Shown piece after piece: positions 1 through 7,411 of a stretch of 64,000 bases of DNA (positions are counted from its first letter, which is position 1; every line of letters starts with the position of its first letter). This DNA is from Reyranella massiliensis 521 (lineage in GTDB: Bacteria > Pseudomonadota > Alphaproteobacteria > Reyranellales > Reyranellaceae): NCBI RefSeq assembly GCF_000312425.1, contig NZ_HE997181.1, positions 1,455,486 through 1,519,485 of the forward strand. Reading direction: 5' to 3'. Made by a program: the position numbers and the translations under genes. The notes beneath the pieces are model-generated. The model saw nothing but the letters and a program-made list of their open reading frames with translations, did not search any database and was not told the DNA's origin.

Positions 1-1058
1 TGACGCGTATCGAAGTCAAGGATCTGGTCGTGCGCTACGGCGATCAGGTGGCGGTGAATGGCGTGAGCTTCACGGTCGGTCGCGGCGAACACCTGACGCT
101 GCTTGGCCCGTCAGGCTGCGGCAAGACCACGACCCTGCGCGCCGTCGCCGGCTTGGAATCCCCCTCGGGTGGCAGGATCAGCATCGACGGCCAGACGATG
201 TACGACTCCTCGCAGCGCAAGAATGTCCATACCGAGCAGCGCGGCGTCTCCATGGTGTTCCAGTCCTATGCCGTGTGGCCACACATGACGGTGTTCGACA
301 ACGTCGCTTACGGCCTGCGGGTCCGAAAGCTCGGCGCCGAGGAGATCAAGGCCAATGTCGAGCGCGCCCTCGACCTGGTGCAGATGCGCCATCTTGCCGA
401 CCGCGGCGCCTCGAAGCTGTCGGGCGGCCAGCAGCAACGGGTGGCGCTGGCCCGCGCCATCGCCTTTTCGCCGACCGTCGTGCTGTTCGACGAGCCGCTC
501 TCCAACCTCGACGCCAAGCTTCGCGCGGAGATGCGGGTCGAGTTGCGGCAACTGCAACGACGGCTCGGCATCACGTCGGTCTACGTCACCCACGACCAGG
601 AGGAGGCGCTCGCGATCTCCGACCGCGTGATCGTGATGAATGTGGGCGTGATCGAGCAGATCGGCACACCGGAGGAGATCTACAACAAGCCGCGCAGTCG
701 CTTCGTCGCCGACTTCGTGGGCTCGGCCAACCTGATCAAGGGCAAATCGGTGGGCGAGGGGCTGTTTGCCGTCGAAGGCGGCCCGACGCTGAAGGTCATG
801 GCGCCGCATGAGCCGCACGGCAAGGAGAACGAAGTCGCCGTCCGCACCGCCTATATCGATCTCGAACCGCGGTCCGGCGACAACCATGTGCCGGGCAAGG
901 TGCGGCAGCGTCTGTTCCATGGCGATTTCGTGCAGTACGTCATCGACAGTGCCGTGGGTGCGCTGATCGTGCGCCGGCCGCCCGTGAATCTTCTATCCGA
1001 AGGCGCCGACGTAACGCTGTCTTTCTCGCCGGAGCACTGCGTTCTGCTTGAGGCCTAG
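1..1058 (+). CDS. ABC transporter ATP-binding protein (FbpC/PotA/UgpC-like), 5' end cut by one base
   Basis: This is the ATPase subunit of an ABC importer, acting at the cytoplasmic face of the inner membrane. The window opens with TG and then reads T-R-I-E-V-K-D in frame, so the start ATG probably lies one base before the window. Walker A (GPSGCGKTT, about residues 36-44), the signature LSGGQQQR, Walker B VVLFDEP and the switch histidine (VTHDQEEA) are all intact. The last ~100 residues look like the TOBE-type regulatory domain of the iron/polyamine/sugar importer ATPases. Phrases such as SYAVWPHMTVFDNVAYGL resemble FbpC-type iron or phosphonate transporters, but substrate cannot be assigned without the permease genes, which must lie upstream. 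It ends convergently with the dioxygenase gene, sharing four bases. Confidence 0.93.
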   Translation, partial: TRIEVKDLVVRYGDQVAVNGVSFTVGRGEHLTLLGPSGCGKTTTLRAVAGLESPSGGRISIDGQTMYDSSQRKNVHTEQRGVSMVFQSYAVWPHMTVFDNVAYGLRVRKLGAEEIKANVERALDLVQMRHLADRGASKLSGGQQQRVALARAIAFSPTVVLFDEPLSNLDAKLRAEMRVELRQLQRRLGITSVYVTHDQEEALAISDRVIVMNVGVIEQIGTPEEIYNKPRSRFVADFVGSANLIKGKSVGEGLFAVEGGPTLKVMAPHEPHGKENEVAVRTAYIDLEPRSGDNHVPGKVRQRLFHGDFVQYVIDSAVGALIVRRPPVNLLSEGADVTLSFSPEHCVLLEA

Positions 1059-1894
1059 AACGGCTCGGTACCGGCGACAATGACCCGGTGCATCAGGCGC
1101 CGTTCGCTTTCGGGGTAGTCGGCGTTGGCCTTGTGCATGGTGCAGCGATTGTCCCAGATCACGATGTCGCCCCGACGCCAGACATGGCGGTACTGGTATT
1201 TCGGCTGCGTGGCGTGGGCGATCAGCTCGTCGAGCAGACGGTCGCTCTCGGCGCGGTCGAGCCCGACAACCTGTTCCATGCGGTTGGGATTGAGATAGAG
1301 GGACTTGCGCCGCGTTTCGGGATGCGTGCGTACCAGAGGATGCGTCGCCTCCGGCATGGCGGCCATTTCCTCGTCGGGTCGTGTCGAGATGCGGCTGAGC
1401 TTCCGGCTCGAACTGTATTTGTGGATCACCTTCAGCGGATCGATGCGCGCCCGGGTTTCGGCTGGAAGGTCGCTGTAGGCGGCGTACATGTTGGTGAACT
1501 GCGTGTCGCCGCCGCGAGACGGTACCATCACGCCGTAGAGCATGGTGAGCGAGCAGGGCTCTCGCATGAAGCTGTCGTCGGTGTGCCAGTTGGCGCCGTT
1601 CACGATCTTCTTGCCGTCGCCCAGCACGTCGCGATCTTCACTCGAGATGATGTTGACCTCGGCGCATTCGGGCGTGCTGGCGAGTTGTTTGCGCAGCATC
1701 GGCATTCCGAACCGCGACATGGCATCGAGGAAAGCACGCGGTTCGAGGTGCTGGCCGCGGATGCAGAGCACAAGATTGTCGTGCAGCACGTCGATCAGTG
1801 CTTGCTGCGTCGCGGCATCCGGCAGGCGATTGAGATCCACACCGCTCACCGCCGCCGCCATATGGCCACCGAGCTTTTCGGTTTGGAAATTCAT
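1055..1894 (-). CDS. TauD/TfdA-family Fe(II)/2-oxoglutarate dioxygenase
   Basis: This 279-residue protein belongs to the taurine/2,4-D dioxygenase family, whose members oxidise a small acid with 2-oxoglutarate and O2. The facial triad is visible: H-x-D in NWHTDDSF and the distal histidine in RRLMHRVIVAG, with the conserved WDNRCTMH stretch before it. An ATG 22 codons upstream of the chosen start is possible, but the chosen one has a GGGAG ribosome site at good spacing and begins MNFQTEKLGGHMAA, as family members do. The gene is divergent from the glutathione transferase gene. The substrate is unknown; the family also includes sulfonate, alkyl sulfate and herbicide oxygenases. Confidence 0.9.
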   Translation of the reverse strand: MNFQTEKLGGHMAAAVSGVDLNRLPDAATQQALIDVLHDNLVLCIRGQHLEPRAFLDAMSRFGMPMLRKQLASTPECAEVNIISSEDRDVLGDGKKIVNGANWHTDDSFMREPCSLTMLYGVMVPSRGGDTQFTNMYAAYSDLPAETRARIDPLKVIHKYSSSRKLSRISTRPDEEMAAMPEATHPLVRTHPETRRKSLYLNPNRMEQVVGLDRAESDRLLDELIAHATQPKYQYRHVWRRGDIVIWDNRCTMHKANADYPESERRLMHRVIVAGTEPF

Positions 1895-1958
1895 GGCGTT
1901 GCTCCCATACGCCGGGGTAGCGTGCGCGCCGATCCCAGCAAGGACAAGAGGGAACCCC

Positions 1959-2555
1959 ATGAAGATCGCCTATTCCGCTGCAAGTCCGTATGTCCGCAAG
2001 GTCATGGCTTGCGCGATTGCCCGCGGCCTCAACGACAAGATCGAACGCTGGACCGTGGGCACGACCGATCCGGCCCTGCTGCCGTTCAATCCTCTGTCCA
2101 AGGTGCCGAGCTTCGTCACCGACGATGGCATGATGCTCTACGACAGTCCGGTGATCTGCGAGTATCTCGACAGCGTCGGCAGCGCGGCCAGGCTTTTCCC
2201 GGATGCAGGTCCGGCGCGTTGGAATGCGTTGCGTCAGCAGGCGCTGGGCGACGGCATCATGGATGCGAGCCAGCCGCGTCGCCGCGAGATCGCGCTACCG
2301 CAGGACGACGGCCGCAAGGCCTATATCGACCTGCAGCGCGGCAAGGTGAGCCGCGCCATCGACGCGCTCGAGAAGGAAGCGGCGTCGTTCGGCGAGCTGA
2401 AGACGATCGGCGAAATCGCCGTCGGCTGCGCGCTGGGCTATCTCGATTTCCGCTTCGCCAACGAGCCGTGGCGGCCCGGCCATCCGAAACTCGACGCCTG
2501 GTACGCCAAGGTCGTGATGCTGCCGCCGCTCGCGGAGACGATGCCAAAAGGATAA
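1959..2555 (+). CDS. Glutathione S-transferase family protein
   Basis: The 198-residue product has the two-domain layout of soluble glutathione transferases. The N-terminal thioredoxin-like part begins MKIAYSAASPYVRKVMACAI, the usual S-x-x-S-P-Y/F-x-R-K-V active-site region, and includes the cis-proline strand KVPSFVTDDG followed by YDSPVICEYLD, which binds the glutathione glutamyl group. The rest is the helical C-terminal domain. The start ATG follows GAGGGAAC. It resembles bacterial YibF/YncG-type transferases acting in detoxification or thiol transfer. The substrate cannot be told from sequence, and the gene is probably transcribed alone or with the next one. Confidence 0.9.
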   Translation: MKIAYSAASPYVRKVMACAIARGLNDKIERWTVGTTDPALLPFNPLSKVPSFVTDDGMMLYDSPVICEYLDSVGSAARLFPDAGPARWNALRQQALGDGIMDASQPRRREIALPQDDGRKAYIDLQRGKVSRAIDALEKEAASFGELKTIGEIAVGCALGYLDFRFANEPWRPGHPKLDAWYAKVVMLPPLAETMPKG

Positions 2556-2629
2556 TTGGCGGCCGATCGTCCGCCGCCGGTTCTTTGCGCTAGACTAGGT
2601 GCAGGCATCGGGCGACGTCGGGGGCGGAC

Positions 2630-4069
2630 ATGCCGGCACGGACAGGCGAGCAATTCCTGGAGGGGCTTCGCGGCAGTCGTGAAGTCTGGGTCGACGGCGA
2701 ACGCATCGCCGACGTCGTCGACCATCCCAAGCTGCGGGGCGCCGCCCACGCCCTGGCCGAGGTCTACGATCTCCATCACAAGCACGCCGACATCTGCCTC
2801 GCCGCCGATCCCGAGACCGGCGAGGCGATCCCTGTCAGCCATTTGATCCCACGGTCACGCGACGACCTGGCGCGACGGCACCGGGCGCTGCGTCAGGTCG
2901 CCGAATATTCGGTCGGCCTGATGGGCCGGACTCCCGACTACATGAACGTGACCTATGCGGGCTTCGCTGGACGGCCGGACGAATGGGGCACCAACGGCAA
3001 CGAATTTGGAGCGGAGCGGCTGATTGCCTACCAGAAGCTGCTGCGCCGCGGCGACATTGCGCTGACGCACACCATCGTGCAGCCGACCGTCGACAAGGCG
3101 GCCGGCGACGCGCCCTCGGCCGGCAACGCCCATGCGCTGCGCAAGGTGGGCGAGACGGAACACGGCATCGTCGTGCGCGGCGCGCGGGTGCTGGCCACGC
3201 TGGCGCCGTTCGCCGACGAGATCGCGGTCTATCCCGCGGCGCCGCTGCCACAGGGTGCCGACGACTATGCGCTTTCCTTCTGCGTGCCGATGGGCACGCC
3301 GGGGCTCAAGTTTCTCTGCCGCGATTCGATGTCGGCGCCCGGCAATCGTTTCGACCATCCGCTGTCCGGCCGGTTCGACGAACAGGACGCATTCGTGATC
3401 TTCGACGATGTCGAGGTGCCGCGCGACCGGCTGTTCGTCGACTGCAACCTCGCCACCTACAACACGGTGATGACCTCGAGCTGGCAGCCCAACATCATGC
3501 AGCAGACCATGATCCGGGCCTGGACCAAGCTCGACTTCGCCTGGGGGCTGGCGTTGCGCATGGCGGCGTCGATCAACGCCGTCGATCCCGAGACGCAACG
3601 CCTGATCGGTGAAATCTGGACCTATGCCGAGTTCACGCGCGCGGCCATCGTGGCGGCCGAGGCCGAGGCGAAGGAATGGCCGACCGGCCTTTGGACCTGC
3701 GGCATCCGTCCGCTGCACGCCCTGCGGGCCACCCTGCCGCTGTGGTTCCCGCGGGTGAACGAGATCCTGCGTCTGATCGGCTCGCACAATCTTCTGGCGG
3801 CCCCGACCGCGGCCCAGCTCGCCGATCCCGACCTGCGGCCGCTGATCGACCGTTACCTGCCCGGCGCCAAGGGCATGGCGGCCGAGGAGCGCATCCGCGT
3901 CTTCCGGCTGGCCTGGGACTTTGCCGGCAGCGCGCTGGCCAGCCGCAACGAACAGTACGAGCGCTTCTACCTTGCCTCGTCGACGCGCAACCTGGCACGG
4001 CACCTGCAATTCACCGACCGCAGCCGCGCCGACCGGCTGGTGCAACGCTTTCTCGACGAGGAGTATTAA
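2630..4069 (+). CDS. 4-hydroxyphenylacetate 3-hydroxylase (HpaB/PvcC) family FADH2-dependent monooxygenase
   Basis: This 479-residue protein has the full length and fold signals of the HpaB family, two-component flavin monooxygenases that ortho-hydroxylate phenols with FADH2 from a separate reductase. Typical stretches are MPARTGEQFLEGLR at the N terminus, SVGLMGRTPDYMNVTYAGFA, and the middle segment FDEQDAFVIFDDVEVPRDR resembling the acyl-CoA dehydrogenase fold. No HpaC-like reductase is next to it, so the flavin partner must be encoded elsewhere. Phenylacetate-CoA ligase lies about 12 kb away, hinting at aromatic catabolism, but the physiological phenol is unknown. The ATG at this position begins the conserved N terminus. 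Confidence 0.9.
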   Translation: MPARTGEQFLEGLRGSREVWVDGERIADVVDHPKLRGAAHALAEVYDLHHKHADICLAADPETGEAIPVSHLIPRSRDDLARRHRALRQVAEYSVGLMGRTPDYMNVTYAGFAGRPDEWGTNGNEFGAERLIAYQKLLRRGDIALTHTIVQPTVDKAAGDAPSAGNAHALRKVGETEHGIVVRGARVLATLAPFADEIAVYPAAPLPQGADDYALSFCVPMGTPGLKFLCRDSMSAPGNRFDHPLSGRFDEQDAFVIFDDVEVPRDRLFVDCNLATYNTVMTSSWQPNIMQQTMIRAWTKLDFAWGLALRMAASINAVDPETQRLIGEIWTYAEFTRAAIVAAEAEAKEWPTGLWTCGIRPLHALRATLPLWFPRVNEILRLIGSHNLLAAPTAAQLADPDLRPLIDRYLPGAKGMAAEERIRVFRLAWDFAGSALASRNEQYERFYLASSTRNLARHLQFTDRSRADRLVQRFLDEEY

Positions 4070-4092
4070 TAGACAGGGCGGAGGAGGGGCCG

Positions 4093-4398
4093 ATGAGCGA
4101 TATCGACACCAAGCCGCAGGTAGTGGAGCGGACCAAGACCAAGCAGCCGCCGCTCTACAAGGTCATCCTTCTCAACGACGACTACACGCCGCGCGAATTC
4201 GTGGTCGTGGTGCTGAAGGCCGTGTTCCGCATGACCGAGGAGCAGTCCTACCGCGTCATGATGACGGCCCATCAGCTCGGCGCTTGCGTGGTCGCGACCT
4301 ACACGCGCGACATCGCCGAATCCAAGACCACCGAGGCCAACGACATGGGCCGCAGCGCCGGTCATCCGCTCGAGTTCAGCACCGAGCCGGAGGAATAG
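4093..4398 (+). CDS. clpS: ATP-dependent Clp protease adaptor ClpS
   Basis: ClpS delivers N-end-rule substrates to ClpA-ClpP. The 101-residue product has a short flexible tail (MSDIDTKPQVVERTKTKQPP) followed by the diagnostic YKVILLNDDYTPREFVVVVL, which forms the pocket for N-terminal hydrophobic residues, and the MMTAHQLGACVVATYTRDIAE helix-strand portion that contacts ClpA. The ATG has a strong GAGGAGGGG ribosome site. Usually clpS is next to clpA; here clpA is absent, so the adaptor works in trans with a distant ClpA. It starts 23 bases after the monooxygenase gene and may share its transcript. Confidence 0.95.
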   Translation: MSDIDTKPQVVERTKTKQPPLYKVILLNDDYTPREFVVVVLKAVFRMTEEQSYRVMMTAHQLGACVVATYTRDIAESKTTEANDMGRSAGHPLEFSTEPEE

Positions 4399-4495
4399 GT
4401 TTCCAAGGGGATTACCTGCAAGGTTATTGCCGTCGCGAGATGTGCGATGAACGATGGGAGTAGCGACCCGCCGCGCACGGATGAGAGAAGAAGCA

Positions 4496-4945
4496 ATGTT
4501 GTATGCAGAAGACCTCGCCGAAGGTCAGCAGTTCCAACTCGGCGAATACACCATCAGCGAAGCGGAGATCCTGCAGTTCGCGCGGCAGTACGATCCTGTG
4601 CCGATCCATACCGATCCCGAAGCCGCGGCGGCCGGACCTTTCGGCGGACTGATCGCCAGCGGGTTCAATACGATCGCGATCTACCAGCGGCTCATCGTGG
4701 AGGCGGTCTGGTCGAAAGTTGCGGCGATCGTGGGCCGCAGCATCGAGGTCCGGCTGCCGGCGCCGGTCCGCCCGGGCACGAAGCTTACGGGCCGATCAGA
4801 GGTCCAGAAGATCACCCTCCGACCGGAGCGCCGCGACGCCGTCGCGATCTTCAGGACGGAGCTGACCGACGGTGAGGGCAAGGTCGTGCTGGTCCTGGTC
4901 CTCGACGTCCTCCTTCGTCTCCGGCCGGCGCAAGCCCGGCCCTAA
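4496..4945 (+). CDS. MaoC-like hot-dog-fold dehydratase
   Basis: The 149-residue protein carries the hydratase-2 motif of MaoC/(R)-specific enoyl-CoA hydratases: FARQYDPVPIHTDPEAA, with the catalytic Asp and His of D-x-P-x-H, followed by PFGGLIASGFNTIAI. Family members hydrate enoyl-CoA in fatty-acid or polyhydroxyalkanoate metabolism, or dehydrate mesaconyl-type thioesters. I chose the ATG that begins MLYAEDLAEGQ because the preceding AGAGAAGAAG gives a ribosome site and this is where the family starts; ATGs further upstream are in frame. The C terminus ends in a low-complexity, Arg/Pro-rich tail. The substrate is unknown. Confidence 0.88.
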   Translation: MLYAEDLAEGQQFQLGEYTISEAEILQFARQYDPVPIHTDPEAAAAGPFGGLIASGFNTIAIYQRLIVEAVWSKVAAIVGRSIEVRLPAPVRPGTKLTGRSEVQKITLRPERRDAVAIFRTELTDGEGKVVLVLVLDVLLRLRPAQARP

Positions 4946-4959
4946 GGTGTCCCGAGGTT

Positions 4960-5385
4960 TTATCCTGCCGTAAGCCCGGCCGCCTCGATGCCGGCAATGC
5001 AGGCGGCTTCGTCCTCGTCGCCTGTGCCACCGCTGGCGCCAGCCGCGCCCAATATGGCGCCGGCGGCGTCCTTGATCAGCACCGCGCCGGTCTGCGGCAG
5101 GAACTTGCCCTGCGCCGTCGCCGCCAGCGCGCCGTAGAATTGCGGGTTCTCCTTGGCGCGGGCCAGCAGCGTGCGGCTGGAGGCGCCCATGCCGACGGCG
5201 GCCCACGCCTTGCCTATGGCGACGTCGACCCGGAACATGCTGGCCTCGTCCTCGCGCTGCAGCGACTTCAGATGGCCTGAGGAATCGAGCACCGCCACGG
5301 CCAGAGGCTTGATCTTCATCTCGCGCGCCTTGGCGAGGGCGGCTTCCACGATCCTGTTGGCCTGGGCGAGCGTGAGTGACGGCAT
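4960..5385 (-). CDS. GlcG/HbpS family heme-binding-like protein
   Basis: This 141-residue protein is of the GlcG/HbpS type (formerly DUF336): SLTLAQANRIVEAALAKARE at the N terminus, then PLAVAVLDSSGHLKSLQRED and the glycine-rich GAVLIKDAAGAILGAAGASG. Relatives bind heme or occur as GlcG beside glycolate oxidase genes; glcDEF lies 2 kb downstream on the other strand. No signal peptide is visible, so it should be cytoplasmic. An AAGGAG site precedes the ATG well. The biochemical role of GlcG is not established. Confidence 0.85.
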   Translation of the reverse strand: MPSLTLAQANRIVEAALAKAREMKIKPLAVAVLDSSGHLKSLQREDEASMFRVDVAIGKAWAAVGMGASSRTLLARAKENPQFYGALAATAQGKFLPQTGAVLIKDAAGAILGAAGASGGTGDEDEAACIAGIEAAGLTAG

Positions 5386-5418
5386 GGAGGTCTCCTTGTG
5401 CGAGGCGAGACTGTAGCA

Positions 5419-5443
5419 GGAACTCCGCTCCGGAATGCCCGTT
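5419..5443 (+). promoter_or_regulatory. Predicted sigma-EcfG promoter of the DUF72-udgX pair
   Basis: GGAAC at 5419-5423, sixteen bases, then CGTT at 5440-5443: an exact match to the alphaproteobacterial general-stress consensus. Its end is about 32 bases before the DUF72 ATG. The match is read from sequence; promoter activity is inferred. Confidence 0.65.
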
Positions 5444-5475
5444 GCTTGTCGGCCTCTACGGGAACGGATGGAACG

Positions 5476-6351
5476 ATGGCTCGGGCGGCGAAGATCCGCA
5501 TCGGCATTTCGGGCTGGACCTACGCGCCTTGGCGCGGCCGGTTCTACCCGGAGAAGCTGCCGCGCAAGAGAGAGCTGGCCTTCGCAGCTTCCGTGTTTCG
5601 CAGCATCGAGATCAACGGCACTTTCTACGGCATGCAGCGGCCTGATGCCTTCGCACGATGGGCCGAAGAGACGCCGGATGATTTCGTCTTCGCGGTGAAG
5701 GGGCCGCGTTTCCTCACGCATATAAAACGTCTGCGCGAACCGACCGCGCCCCTGGCCAACTTCATGGCCTCGGGATTGCTGCGGCTGGGGGCCAAGCTCG
5801 GGCCGCTTCTCTGGCAGTTTCCGCCGAGCTTTCGCTTCGATGCGCCGACGATCGAGGCGTTCCTGAAGTTGTTGCCGCACGACACGGAGACGGCCGCTAC
5901 CTTGGGGCGCCGTCACGATCATCGTTTGAAGGCGAGAGCCTGGCTGCGGCCGGCCAGGCGATGGCCGATTCGGCATGCCATGGAGATACGTCACGAGAGT
6001 TTTCGGGATCCGGCTTTCATTGCCCTGCTGCGCGAGTACAAGGTCGCTCTGGTGTGCGCCGACACGGTCGAATGGCCGCTGCTCATGGATCTGACGGCGG
6101 ACTTCGTCTACTGCCGGCTGCACGGCTCGCGTGAACTCTATCGCAGCGCTTACCGTAGGAAGGAGCTGGAGCGCTGGGCCAAGCGCGTTCGTGCCTGGCG
6201 GGACGGCAAGCCGATGCGCGATGGCGACTTTGCGGGGCCGCCGCCAAAGCGGTCGATGCCGCGCGACGTCTATGTCTACTTCGACAATACGGACAAGCTG
6301 CAGGCGCCGAACGATGCCCGGGCCCTGGCCCGGTTGCTGGACGCGCGGTGA
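5476..6351 (+). CDS. DUF72 (YecE-like) TIM-barrel protein
   Basis: The 291-residue product is a DUF72 protein, a family of TIM-barrel proteins of unknown function. The family signature is clear: IRIGISGWTYAPWRGRFYPEKLP at the N terminus, EINGTFYGMQRP (first conserved acidic strand), FAVKGPRFLTHIKRL, LLWQFPPSF, and near the end VYCRLHGSRELY with YVYFDNT. I start at MARAAKIRIG because upstream in-frame codons lack family similarity and this ATG follows a GGAACGGATGGA stretch. It is seven bases from the next gene, a UdgX-type uracil-DNA-binding protein, so they form an operon, and an exact sigma-EcfG promoter match precedes it. Confidence 0.9.
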   Translation: MARAAKIRIGISGWTYAPWRGRFYPEKLPRKRELAFAASVFRSIEINGTFYGMQRPDAFARWAEETPDDFVFAVKGPRFLTHIKRLREPTAPLANFMASGLLRLGAKLGPLLWQFPPSFRFDAPTIEAFLKLLPHDTETAATLGRRHDHRLKARAWLRPARRWPIRHAMEIRHESFRDPAFIALLREYKVALVCADTVEWPLLMDLTADFVYCRLHGSRELYRSAYRRKELERWAKRVRAWRDGKPMRDGDFAGPPPKRSMPRDVYVYFDNTDKLQAPNDARALARLLDAR

Positions 6352-6358
6352 GGAGAGC

Positions 6359-6964
6359 ATGAAGGGGCGAGCTGCACAGCTCAAGCGCACCGCGAAGGAA
6401 GCCGCGGCTTGCACGCGTTGTCCGCTTTACCGCCATGCGACGCAGACCGTGTTCGGCGAAGGTCCGGTTGGCGCGGCGATCATGATGGTGGGCGAACAGC
6501 CGGGCGATCAGGAGGATCGGGCGGGCCGACCCTTCGTCGGCCCGGCAGGCAAGGTACTCGATCGTGCGTTGGCAGCAGCGGGAATCGATCGCGAAAAGGT
6601 CTACCTCACCAATGCGGTGAAGCACTTCAAGAACGAGCCGCGAGGCAAGAAACGGCTGCACAAGCGGCCGAACCGCTACGAAACCGAAGTCTGCAAGGTC
6701 TGGATCGACAAGGAGATCTCCCTGGTACGCCCGCAGCTCATCCTTGCGCTGGGCGTCACGGCGGCGCAGAGCCTGACGGGGCGACGGACGATCGTGTTGT
6801 CGCGCGAACGGGGCCGGGTGCTCGAACTGCCCGATGGTCGGCGTGGAATGGTGGCGACCCATCCTTCGGCGATCCTGCGTATGCCCGACGAGGCGGCACG
6901 CCGCGCGGGATTCTCTACCTTGGTCAAGGACCTGAGAATGGCGAAGCAGCTGTCCGCAAGTTAG
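6359..6964 (+). CDS. udgX: UdgX-family uracil-DNA glycosylase-like protein
   Basis: This 201-residue protein is in the uracil-DNA glycosylase superfamily, nearest UdgX. Motif A reads GEQPGDQEDRAGRPFVGPAG, the UdgX form. The loop after the strand NAVKHFK is GKKRLHKRP, matching the lysine/arginine-rich K-R-R-I-H loop whose histidine in mycobacterial UdgX makes a covalent bond to the sugar after uracil removal. The distal motif is ATHPSAILR. Cysteines for the iron-sulfur cluster appear in CTRCP and in EVCKVW. The predicted role is recognition, and perhaps covalent capture, of uracil in DNA. It follows the DUF72 gene by seven bases. A plain family-4 glycosylase is less likely given the KRLH loop. 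Confidence 0.9.
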   Translation: MKGRAAQLKRTAKEAAACTRCPLYRHATQTVFGEGPVGAAIMMVGEQPGDQEDRAGRPFVGPAGKVLDRALAAAGIDREKVYLTNAVKHFKNEPRGKKRLHKRPNRYETEVCKVWIDKEISLVRPQLILALGVTAAQSLTGRRTIVLSRERGRVLELPDGRRGMVATHPSAILRMPDEAARRAGFSTLVKDLRMAKQLSAS

Positions 6965-7109
6965 TCCGCGAGTTCCGCTGGTCGCCGTCCTCCGTCTTGG
7001 CCTGCGACCTAAGTCCCTCTAAATATTGACGAATCTGCCCTTTTCGGCTTGGAAAGGCGGTCCCTGGGACAGGACAGGCTGGGTGGAAAACCAACGTGAA
7101 AACAACGGG

Positions 7110-7138
7110 TTGACGGATCGGGCTCTGGTCCGTATTTT
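7110..7138 (+). promoter_or_regulatory. Promoter of rpmJ (sigma-70 type)
   Basis: A TTGACG -35 element at 7110-7115, a 17-base spacer, and a TATTTT -10 at 7133-7138. Transcription would begin near 7145, giving a leader of about 50 bases before the L36 start. The upstream gene ends at 6964 and the space between shows no coding signal. Confidence 0.65.
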
Positions 7139-7157
7139 CCGCCCGCTTTCGGAATTC

Positions 7158-7180
7158 CCCCGGCTCGGCCGGGGCTTTTT
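7158..7180 (+). terminator. Terminator-like hairpin in the rpmJ leader
   Basis: CCCCGGC, a TCG loop, GCCGGGG, then C and five Ts: a seven-base-pair perfect GC stem with a T run, the form of an intrinsic terminator. It lies downstream of the rpmJ promoter and only 14 bases before the start codon. It could end transcription from upstream or act as an attenuator for rpmJ. Confidence 0.6.
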
Positions 7181-7194
7181 GTTGAGTTAGGACC

Positions 7195-7320
7195 ATGAAG
7201 ATCCGTCATTCTCTCAAGTCGGTGAAGGCCCGTCACAAGGACTGCCGCATCGTGCGCCGTAAGGGCCGCGTTTACGTGATCAACAAGACCAACCCGCGCT
7301 TCAAGGCTCGCCAGGGCTAA
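7195..7320 (+). CDS. rpmJ: 50S ribosomal protein L36
   Basis: The 41-residue product begins [17 protein letters not shown] and continues [20 protein letters not shown], the longer bacterial L36 lacking the full four-ligand zinc ribbon (only one Cys remains). It is a small 23S rRNA-binding protein of the large subunit. As is usual in alphaproteobacteria, the gene stands alone, outside the ribosomal protein operons. It has its own promoter at 7110-7138, a leader hairpin just upstream and a strong terminator after it at 7357-7390, so it is a single-gene transcription unit. Confidence 0.96.
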   Translation: MKIRHSLKSVKARHKDCRIVRRKGRVYVINKTNPRFKARQG

Positions 7321-7356
7321 CCGGCCGGCTGAACGCGGTTCGCGTCTTCATGAACA

Positions 7357-7390
7357 AAGCGGCGGAGGCCTTTGGCTTCCGCCGCTTTTT
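7357..7390 (+). terminator. Intrinsic terminator after rpmJ
   Basis: A 14-base-pair stem (AAGCGGCGGAGGCC paired with GGCTTCCGCCGCTT, one G-T wobble) with a TTT loop, running into a T tract. It separates rpmJ from glcD. Confidence 0.85.
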
Positions 7391-7411
7391 CATTTGGCGT
7401 ATGAGCGAAGC

